64,000 bases of DNA, taken from contig CM043958.1 in assembly GCA_014529385.2 (NCBI GenBank), positions 120,744,817-120,808,816 on the forward strand, read 5' to 3'. Below, piece after piece: positions 9,702-17,726 of this stretch. The DNA comes from Adiantum capillus-veneris (taxonomy: Eukaryota; Streptophyta; Polypodiopsida; Polypodiales; Pteridaceae). Each line of letters opens with the position of its first letter. Positions within the stretch are counted from its first letter, which is position 1. The notes beneath the pieces were generated by a model. That model ran no database searches and was not told where the DNA came from. It saw nothing but the letters and a program-made list of their open reading frames with translations. A program made the translations under genes and the position numbers.

Positions 9702-10883
9702 ATGGCTGATTTTTCATTTGACTTCCAGCGTTATGGTCTGACAAAGTTTGATGGTGCAGATTTTGTTGCTTGGAAGGAGCATATGCTTGTTGCATTGGCG
9801 GATTTTGGACAGAATAAACCCTTGCGTGGTTTATCGGCAAAGCCCAAGTCTATGCGTGATGATGATTGGCAGGATCTTGATGAGTTAGCAATGTCTACGA
9901 TTCATTTGCATCTGGTTGAGTCTGTTTACTGGCACGTCTCGAGGGAGACTACAACTCATGCTTTATGGCAGAGTTTACATGCTATGTATGCGACATCCAT
10001 GTCTACAGGGGAGTCTAGTCCCACTTCTATGTCCATGGGAGAGATTGGTCCCACACGCAAGTCTCGACGGCATAGAGACTTGACATGTTGGCATTGTATA
10101 CATAGAGGGCACATTAGGCGTCAATGTTTCAGTCGTTTGAGACAACGGAGGCGACACATGCGTGATGCAGATTTGGGTATGACAGATGCTAGTGAGATCA
10201 GTACGGTGGTTACTGAGTATGCTTGTGACGGCGATGTCACATTTACATCTAGCTTGTCTTCAGACGATCTTATGTCTACGGATTGCATATCGGATGGCAC
10301 ATTGTCTTCACATTGGTTACTAGATTCAGATGCTACTTTCCATGTCATGTCGCATCGTGAGTGGTTTAGCATGTTTTCTAGTGGGAGACTTGGTTGTGTG
10401 CACATGGCTGAAGGTGTTGTGTATGACATTGAGGGTGTAGGAGACGTATGTTTCTCCTTGCCCAGTGGTATGAGATTTACCCTGCGCCATGTACGTTATG
10501 TGCCAGATCTGAGACGGGATTTGATCTCAGTCAGACAGTTACGAGATAGTGGATGTCGGGTATCGCTGCTTGAGCGATCTTTTGCATTGCATTTGGGTTC
10601 GGTGGTGATTGCGAGAGGTGCTAGAGTTGGCACATGGTACCCATTGCACGTAGTATTGGTGCGAGATGGTCGAGTCTCAATCTTGTTACATCCATGCACA
10701 GAGCGAGAGAACCGGACAGTCTCTTTTGCTTATGGGTTGCAGGGTGCTTTGCATGGAGTGCAGAGTAGTGAGACCGTTGTGCACACAGTTGGGGCACGAC
10801 TTGAGCAGTCACACAGAGAGGTGACAGAGTCAGACATGCATGCTTTGCTAGTGACTGAGCAAAACAGAGAGTCAGTTGTGTGA
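9702..10883 (+). CDS. element B unit 1 Gag-protease ORF
   Basis: ORF of about 393 codons from the ATG of MADFSFDFQRYG; an upstream in-frame start at 9666 gives an extra Leu/Val-rich leader and is less likely. Order: copia Gag N-terminal core (FDGADFVAWKEHML, LVESVYWHVSRETT), a CCHC zinc knuckle CWHCIHRGHIRRQC (10086-10127), then a copia protease fold (WLLDSDATFHV at 10314-10346, HVRYVPDLRRDLISVRQL). The catalytic triplet reads Asp-Ser-Asp (10323-10331) where copia proteases have Asp-Ser-Gly. Frame and domain spacing are otherwise intact. A TGA at 10881 ends it, and the same frame continues past a TAG at 10938 with the SSESQQ linker also found in unit 2. Confidence 0.8.
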   Translation: MADFSFDFQRYGLTKFDGADFVAWKEHMLVALADFGQNKPLRGLSAKPKSMRDDDWQDLDELAMSTIHLHLVESVYWHVSRETTTHALWQSLHAMYATSMSTGESSPTSMSMGEIGPTRKSRRHRDLTCWHCIHRGHIRRQCFSRLRQRRRHMRDADLGMTDASEISTVVTEYACDGDVTFTSSLSSDDLMSTDCISDGTLSSHWLLDSDATFHVMSHREWFSMFSSGRLGCVHMAEGVVYDIEGVGDVCFSLPSGMRFTLRHVRYVPDLRRDLISVRQLRDSGCRVSLLERSFALHLGSVVIARGARVGTWYPLHVVLVRDGRVSILLHPCTERENRTVSFAYGLQGALHGVQSSETVVHTVGARLEQSHREVTESDMHALLVTEQNRESVV

Positions 10884-11541
10884 GATACTTCTATGCAGGA
10901 TAGACAGGTAGAGCGGTCTTGCTCTAGTGAGTCACGATAGGAGGACGTCGTGCAAGAGTCTATGCATACGGAGTTAGAGCATGAGAGCTCTAGTGAGTCA
11001 CAGCAGATTGAGTGGTCATGTTTGCAGTGGATGATTGCAGAGGAGCCTGAGATGTCAGCGATTATGCAGTCATTCCTGCCTATGCTCGACAATGAGCATG
11101 GGGATATAGTTGTGCAGGATATGTCTTCCAGTAGACACCTAGAGCAGCTGGTTTGCTCTGAGGTTGCACGACAGGTTGATGCGTCTTTTGCGGACAGTCA
11201 GGAGATGCATGTGGCTGATGCGCCTTGTCAGTCAGAGATGCCTATTGCCAGGGATATATATATATGTTGATGCATACTCCGTAGAGCTAGCAGGGCCCGC
11301 TAGCATTGCATCGGCATTCGGTGGTCTCATGTATGAGATGCTGATCTTGAGACCGGATATCGCAGCTGCAGTGGGAGAATTTGTAGTTGGGGTTGTCAGT
11401 TGTTTGTTGACTGATGATGGCAGAGTGCACGAGGGAGATATGCAGGTATTGCGTACATACTTGCAGTACGTGTGCGGTATGTCTGGTGGTGTATGGACTT
11501 ACACGGGAGCAGGACAGCCGGATGCACACGATCACAGCTAG
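10884..11541 (+). pseudogene. element B unit 1 linker and RT-tail remnant
   Basis: Downstream continuation of the Gag-protease frame: an acidic Ser/Glu/Gln-rich linker (EHESSSESQQIEW), then, after a frame change near 11260, GGLMYEMLILRPDIAAAVGE (about 11320-11380). The latter matches the copia RT region just after the palm (LMYAMVWTRPDIAHAVG in element F, residues 1084-1100). No YVDD or other RT catalytic sequence is present between protease and this tail. The matching region of unit 2 has the same order, so the junction predates separation of the two units. Confidence 0.7.
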
Positions 11542-11606
11542 CCAGTGGGCATCGGTTGAGAGCGGTTTTATCTCGCCTTTTGTAGTCTTTAGACTAGCTT
11601 CCCTTG

Positions 11607-11638
11607 CTTAAAGGCACGGTCGCCTTTAAGTGGGAGGT
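11607..11638 (+). other. hairpin plus polypurine tract, unit 1
   Basis: CTTAAAGGC (11607-11615) and GCCTTTAAG (11622-11630) form a perfect 9-bp stem with a 6-base loop. It is followed at once by TGGGAGGT against the internal LTR. The same stem with a different loop precedes the 3' LTR of unit 2. Confidence 0.7.
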
Positions 11639-11828
11639 TATTGGGGTATAGGCGCATGTGCCTTGCCCGGTCACCCAGAGTCTGGGCGCCCACTGACTTG
11701 TATACCTTATACATAGCATAAGTGTATAGGGGGATGCTCACTCTTTGAGTCTCCCCACCATATATGTGTGTCGTGTGTCTCCTTCTCTCTCTCACTCTCC
11801 GTCTGTGGTGCTCTCCGATCCCCTTCTA
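11639..11828 (+). repeat. element B internal LTR copy
   Basis: Aligns along its full length with the outer LTRs but starts TATTGGGG, so the terminal TG is changed to TA. It ends CCCCTTCTA, joined directly to Gag codons. No target duplication flanks it. It is more diverged from the outer two than they are from each other. Confidence 0.85.
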
Positions 11829-13444
11829 CATGTTTGATGGGTCAGACTTTGCAGCATGGAGAGAGTGTATGCTTGATACATTGACACAACGAGGGTTGCA
11901 TCGACCATTGAGTGGTGATGTAGGTAGACCTTCAAACACGTCTAACGATCAGTGGGCAGGAGCTAGAGGAGATGGCACTATCTACACTCTCTTTGCACCT
12001 TGCGGAATCTGTATATACTCTTGTTATGTATGAGACTACTTCGAGAGCACTTTGGCGAAGATTACATGATATGTATGATAGATATGAGTCATCACGGACT
12101 CGTGTGAGACATGTACATTCACGAGCACGCCGACAAGTGATATGTTGGTATTGTGATCATTATGGACACGTTAGACGGCGCTATTTTTGTCGTATGCGAC
12201 ATCGTAGGAGACATGGCAGTCTCAGAGATGTATGTAATGATGCCATGGACTCAGTTGCTTTGACAATTGAGGCAGATGTAGTGTCGGAGTATACTAGTAA
12301 CGGGGAAGTCACTTTTACCTCGAGATATGCACGAGATGCTATACATGTGGATAGTGCACTCCCTTCGCAGTGGTTGCTAGACGCAGATGCTATGTTTCAT
12401 GTCACGTCGCATCGTGAATGGTTTTGTAGCTATTCTAGCGGGATGCTTGGCAGTGTACGTTTGACCGATGGATCGGTGCATGCGATAGCAGGTGTAGGAG
12501 ATGTGAGACTGTCATTACCGAGTGGTGCATCTTACTTCTTACGACATGTGCGCTATGTACCAGATTTGACAGTGAGTTTGATCTCGATTGGTCAGCTTAG
12601 AGATTGTGGATGTCAGATTTCACTACGAGAGCAAGATTTTGTGATGCATTTGGGTTCTCTAGTGATTGTGAGAGGTGCCAGGAGTGGTACAGGTTACCCA
12701 TTGCATGTGGATCATGGGAGAGACGGTGTTGTCTCTGTGATCATGCAGCCAAGTAGAGAGCGAGAGAGCAGGCAAGTCTCTTTTGCTTGTGGGTTGCAGG
12801 ATGCTTTGCATGGAGTGTAGAGCAGTGACCTTGTTGTGCAGGTTGCGTCTACGGATGCACAGGTAGAGCGGGACAGCTCTAGTGAGTCACAACAAGATGA
12901 GTCATCAGAGGTGATGACAGAGATGACTCACATGGATGCTGAGATGTCGGCTATTGTGGAGTCATTTCTTGATATGCTTATGCCAGAGCTTGATGCAGAT
13001 TCAGGACAGATGGATACTCTTGGTACACATGTGATATGTGGTGGGCACAAGGAGTCACTCCAGAGCTCGGAGTCAGAGTGCCATGGTCTCTATGATAGGG
13101 AACATGATTGCCATGAGTTGAGTTCTGACTTGGAGGTGGAAGAGGTTGCCAGGGTTGCATCAACGTTCGGTGTCCTCATGTACAAGATGCTGATCTCGAG
13201 GCCTGACATAGCAGCTACAGTGGGAGCATTTGCAGCAGGGTTGATTAGTTTTTCGATGACTGATCTCGGCATAGAGCATGGGGGAGGTTTGCAGGTATTG
13301 GACCGATACTTGCAGGAGTGCATGAGCTCTTGTAGACTATTTGTAGAGCTTGGAGCTAGCTCTGTGTGGCTTCCACAGCGGGATGTTTGTCTATCTGTAG
13401 AGTTAGATGCACTAGCTCATCGAGAGTCAGTGGGCATAGGTTGA
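11829..13444 (+). pseudogene. element B unit 2 Gag-protease-RT-tail fusion ORF
   Basis: Starts directly at the LTR junction with MFDGSDFAAWRECMLDTL, so the leader and about 15 Gag codons of unit 1 are missing. A frame change near 11950 leads into a frame open to 13444 with one TAG (12818), where unit 1 has CAG. Domains: Gag (LHLAESVYTLVMYETTSRAL), zinc knuckle at 12143-12190 whose last Cys is Tyr, protease WLLDADAMFHVTSHREWF with Asp-Ala-Asp in the active site (12380-12388), linker RDSSSESQQDESSE, then the RT-tail remnant FGVLMYKMLISRPDIAATVG (about 13170-13230). This unit shows the fused layout in one frame. It probably made a Gag-like protein with no enzymatic function. Confidence 0.8.
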
Positions 13445-13487
13445 GAGAATCTCTCACCTTCTATTAGTTGTACACTAGTAGATCTTG

Positions 13488-13519
13488 CTTAAAGGCACAT
13501 TGGCCTTTAAGTGGGAGGT
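13488..13519 (+). other. hairpin plus polypurine tract, unit 2
   Basis: CTTAAAGGC (13488-13496) pairs with GCCTTTAAG (13503-13511) across a 6-base loop and is followed by TGGGAGGT at the 3' LTR. The stem is identical to unit 1 while the loop differs, which suggests the stem matters. Confidence 0.7.
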
Positions 13520-13710
13520 TGTTGGGGTTAAGGCCTATGTGCCTTGACCGGTCGCCCAGGTCATGGGCGCCCGTCCACTGCTACCCTATACTTATAGTGA
13601 GTATACTGTATAGGGGGAGCTGCCACTTCACAGTCTCCCCACCCACATCGTGTGTGTGTCTCCTTCTCTCTCTCTCACTCTCCGTCTGTGGTGCTCCCCG
13701 ATCCCCTTCA
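13520..13710 (+). repeat. element B 3' LTR (191 bp)
   Basis: Nearly identical to 8088-8277, with the same TGTTGGGG start and CCCCTTCA end. It is followed by the GATTC duplication at 13711-13715. Confidence 0.93.
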
Positions 13711-13726
13711 GATTCTTGAGAGCAGC
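13711..13726 (-). other. 16-bp sliver of element C between B and A
   Basis: GATTC (target duplication of B) plus 11 bases. It is all that separates B from A and joins the C sequence ending at 8087 to the insertion point of A. Confidence 0.7.
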
Positions 13727-14725
13727 TGTTGATTGAGTCACTGTCAGTTAACAGAAGCTGTTAAAGACTGAAGACGTACGAATGCACATCAAAGATCAAA
13801 GTGAAGAAGCAGTAAAGATGGGAGTTACACATTTTTCCAAAATGGTCACATATTTTAAATTCCCGATTTATTTCAAGTCATTGTAATATTTTAATGTGTT
13901 ACGGACTCAATGGGAGTTCCAAATTGTAAATAACAGGTCAGTTACGGTACCTAGGTTGCAGATACAATAACTGTGGAGTCTCAAAGGTCTTGGACGTCGG
14001 ACATTACACATTTTAGACATTGGCTAAGGTATAAAAGCCAATTTTGTAAAGATTTATTAAGTTTTTGGAGAAATACACAGCGTGAGCTAACGGCGCTCAC
14101 TTCTCTCCTTCTCGCGCTTCGTACTCCCTCTCCAGTTGTCACATTGCGAATGCGTTTGTTGCATTGCAACTGCAGGTAAGAGCTCTACGCATTGACGTAA
14201 GCCATTCACAGTATTTTGTAGCTTTTAGCGTCGCTGAGATGTGGCCTAATTTCATCATAACTAAAAATTTACATGTTCAAATAAAAAACTAAGCATAGGC
14301 AGGGTATTGGGGCATCATTGCTAAGCATTTAGATGCATTCTGGGTCAAAAATGACTAGGTCAAAAATCCACTGCTGTTAATAATCGCGTTTTTGGAACTT
14401 GACCTAAAGTGGGATTTCTAACCATAATCATATGTGCTTAGGTCTTATATAGTTGTCTTAGAAGTTTTGTTACGTTTGGATGTCATTTGATGATGTAACG
14501 GATGTGAATTGTTTGCCAATGAGCGATTGGCTTTTGGTGATTTCAGCCACTTGAGTGTAGCTTGAGTTAAATGCAAGTTGTTAGTTGTTTTCCAAGAGAT
14601 TGACAACCTCTTGTAGCCTCTATGCACTAGTCGAGTCAACTTCGTCCCATGGTTTGACAAATTAATCGTGGTTCTCTTTAATACTGTAATACGATAGGAT
14701 GGTGAGGTCAGACATGCGTCCCACA
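13727..14725 (+). repeat. element A 5' LTR (999 bp)
   Basis: Starts TGTTGATTGAG and ends GTCCCACA. TATA box TATAAAAG at 14030-14037. Upstream of the TATA box the sequence does not align with the C LTRs; from GGCTAAGGTATAAAAG onward it does. Confidence 0.92.
14030..14037 (+). promoter_or_regulatory. TATA box of element A 5' LTR
   Basis: TATAAAAG in GGCTAAGGTATAAAAGCCAA, conserved in the 3' LTR (TATATAAA, 22952-22959) and on the minus strand of both C LTRs (4644-4637 and 48879-48872). It marks the U3/R side of the region shared by A and C. Confidence 0.7.
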
Positions 14726-14727
14726 TT

Positions 14728-14745
14728 TGGCGCCATTGTCGAGGA
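14728..14745 (+). other. element A primer-binding site (tRNA-Asp type)
   Basis: TGGCGCCATTGTCGAGGA, two bases from the LTR. It fits the complement of the plant tRNA-Asp 3' end with a few mismatches. Confidence 0.8.
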
Positions 14746-17726
14746 TGAATAGACCTAAACTAGAGAAAACACGAGCATCTTGTGTAATTGTCCATTAATT
14801 TCCTCTAGGTTCACCTAGAGTAAAACTTTCTTTTTAGAAACCGCATAGCTTAAGATTGTCATCTTTTGCTATCTAGAGGTAGCTTGGAGGTAAGTTGTAC
14901 TTGCCGAATGCCTTTAGGATTGTAGGATTGTAAATTTAGATTAGGATTTGGAGAATGATTGGTAGATGAGACAAATCTTAAGATCAAGGCTCTGAAAAAC
15001 ATAAAAAACACAAGAAAACGAGTGTTTGTGGACACTTTTCACAACCCCATTGCATGAGAACCTAGGAATAGGGTAAGTAGAATCCGAGGTGGATTTCAGA
15101 ACATTGCTCACTCCAAACGAATCATCTGTGAGTTGTTTATGTAAAGTTGCAGGAGTTTCAGATCTACGACTAGAAATAGCACGAAAAGACTCCAAACCAC
15201 TCAATCCGACTGGAGAGTAAGCCTAAAAGTTGTATGAACCAGTGGGTAAGCTCAAGGACACTTTGAGGTAAAATTTTCAAGAGTTGGCCAAAACTCAGAT
15301 TATTTACTTTTTCTTGACATTTTAGGCCAAATTAAGTTTTGACTTGATTTATAGGCTCAAAATAGATCATGAAAATACTGTCCAGTGAAAAAGTTCAAAA
15401 AAGTGTCAGTTTTGGGCCTAAAGTTAATAATCATGATTATTAACTTTCAGCTCAGATTTGACCAAGGTTCATACTATTGACTCATTACATATGTACAAAC
15501 AACTTTTATAAAGGCACAAAAGATTTGGATCACCAAACTGACAAAAAACTGGGTAAAAACTAAAGTTTGTACTGACTTTCTGAGCCTTGAGTGTAAATTG
15601 GAGAAAAATTTGTCCAAACTTGTTGAAATTTGATATATAGGCTTATATTGATGTGATAAACATGTGTATATGCTCAATTGATCAAAAAGATAAAAAAAGT
15701 TGCCAGTTGTAAATAATCGCGATTATTAATATTTGTCCCATTTTTCAACTTTTTTGACCAAGTCATCATACCACTAGTTTTACCATGTTGTAATAAGCCC
15801 ACAAAACAAATTTGGTAAGATTTGGATCATTGGATTGAAAATTGTGACCAAATTTGCAAAGTCAGTTTGCGGACAGAAAACTGATAACCATTTGACCAAA
15901 AATAGTCCAAACTTTATGAAACTTGGCTAGAGACCTTAACTTGAGGTGCTTAATAGATCTGTGTCAAGATTGGAACAAAAACTTGCAAAAAATTAGCAGA
16001 AGTAAATAATCGCGATTATTTACATCTGCTCCAAAAATTGACAATCTTGCATTTTTGGACATACCATAAGGTCAAGCACAGCAAGTAGACCTCACAAATC
16101 TATTTTGGTGAAATTTGGATAACGAAAGTGAGAGTTAAGCCAGATTCGTGAAATCAGAGTTTGCGAACATGAAACAGTTGATAGCTTGATGAATCTTGTT
16201 CAAATTAAGTTTTAACTTGATTCATAGGCTCAAAAAAGATCATAAAAAGATTGTTTAGGGAAAAAGTTGAAAAAATTGTTCATTTTAGGTCAAAAGTTAA
16301 AAATCACGATTATTAACTTTTGGCTCAAAACTGATCAATATTGATACAATAGACTCTAAGCATAATTGCAAACATCTTTTGTGAAGGCTCATAGAGTTTG
16401 GATCACAAAACAGACCAAAAACTTAACAAAAGCTAAAATCTGTACTGGATATCGAGAACTTGAGTCTGACTTGATGAATCTTATTCAAATTAAGTTTTAA
16501 CTTGATTCATAGGCTCAAAAGAGATCTTAAAAAGACTGTTTAGGGAAAAAGTTGAAAAAAGTTGTCATTTTAGGATAAAAGTTAATAATCGTGATTATTT
16601 ACTTTTGGCTCAAAACTGATCAAAGTTGATACCGTAGACTCTATGCATGATTGCAAACATCTTTTGTGAAGGCTCATGAAGTTTGGATCATAAAACAGAC
16701 CAAAACCTTGATAAAAACTGAAATCTGTACTGAATATCAAGAACTTGAGTGTGACTTGGTAAATCTTGTTCAAATTCAGTGAAACTTGACTCATAGGCTT
16801 ATCTTGATGTGTTAAACAAGTGTACATGCTCAGATGACCAAAAATCACCAAAAGTAAATAATCGCGATTATTTACTTTTGAAAAAAAAAGTTTCCATTTA
16901 AAAAAACTTATGTAAATAATCACGATTATTTACATTTGCTCCAAAATTGAAAAATTTTGCATAACTGGGTATACCACAGGGTCAAGCACATCAAGTAGAC
17001 TCCACAAATCAAATTTGGTGAAATTTGGATCACAAAATTGAGACTTAAACCAGATTCTTGGAATCAGAGTTTGCGGATACTAAACAGTTGATAACTTGGA
17101 CAAATCTTGATCAAACTCAACTAAACTTGTCCAGAGACCACAACAAGGTAAGTACTTGGAAAAACAAGTCTAAAAAGTATAAAAAATGAGAAAAAGTAAA
17201 TAATCAAGATTATTTACTTTTGAGCCCCAGAAACAAGATTTTGGACTTTTGAGACTGTACAGTGCTAGAACAACATAATACAGGGCCACTGGTCAATTTT
17301 GGGTTCCATCGGATCCAAATTGGTACCTGTTAACTCGGTTTCAAGTTGCAAATTAGTCTTTTAGCTCCTTGCAAGGATAGAATTTGAAAATCTTATTTGC
17401 TGACTTACTTAACTCAGATTGAAGAACCAGGTTGCAAGCAAAGAATTGGGAGCTTGACAAGAGTTGAATTCAAGTCAAGTGGAAAAAATGGATAACAATC
17501 TAATCTGCATGTTAGGTTATTCAAAGCCTAGATTTTCATCATTTCAAAGGCTCTGCAATCAATTCTGACACTTTCGAGCTAGAGTTAATCAACTCTTGTG
17601 AGTCTAAGAGAAATCAACTGCCAGAAGTACTTTGGCAAAAGGAGTTTTATCAAACCCGTGCAGAATTTTTTTTTGCTAATCAATACCAAAATCTGCTAGG
17701 AGACAGTTTTTACAGAACCAGACGAC
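14746..17726 (+). other. element A leader with ~290-bp repeats and palindromes
   Basis: Non-coding and AT-rich. From about 15300 to 17230 it consists of diverged ~290-bp repeats. Each holds phrases such as AAATTTGGATCAC, AACTTG(A/T)TCAAA and GGCTCA(A/T)AA plus one palindrome centred on AATAATCGCGATTATT. Palindromes are near 15433, 15719, 16012, 16305, 16591, 16864, 16922 and 17206. The first part (14746-15250) aligns with the C leader (about 47640-48160). A strong splice-donor-like GAGGTAAGT lies at 14887-14895. Confidence 0.75.

Larger units (their letters stand above)
8088..13710 (+). mobile_element. Element B: gag-protease-only copia derivative with three LTRs
   Basis: Plus-strand element flanked by GATTC duplications and by 190/191-bp LTRs starting TGTTGGGG and ending CCCCTTCA. 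A third LTR copy lies inside at 11639-11828 and splits it into two units. Each unit carries copia Gag, a copia protease and a short remnant of the RT C-terminus, and neither has an RT core or integrase. It therefore depended on another element's enzymes, resembling the plant TR-GAG class. The tRNA-iMet PBS and polypurine tract are intact. The internal LTR probably arose by LTR-LTR recombination between two elements before or during integration, since only the outer LTRs have target duplications. Confidence 0.85.

Noticed and set aside
11266-11276. TATATATATG as a promoter in B unit 1
   Set aside because: Lies inside the decayed coding region and just marks the frame change; the LTR has its own TATA box.
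15300-17230. CRISPR-like array because of regularly spaced palindromes
   Set aside because: Spacing is ~290 bases and the spacers are themselves diverged repeats inside a retrotransposon leader; no cas genes.
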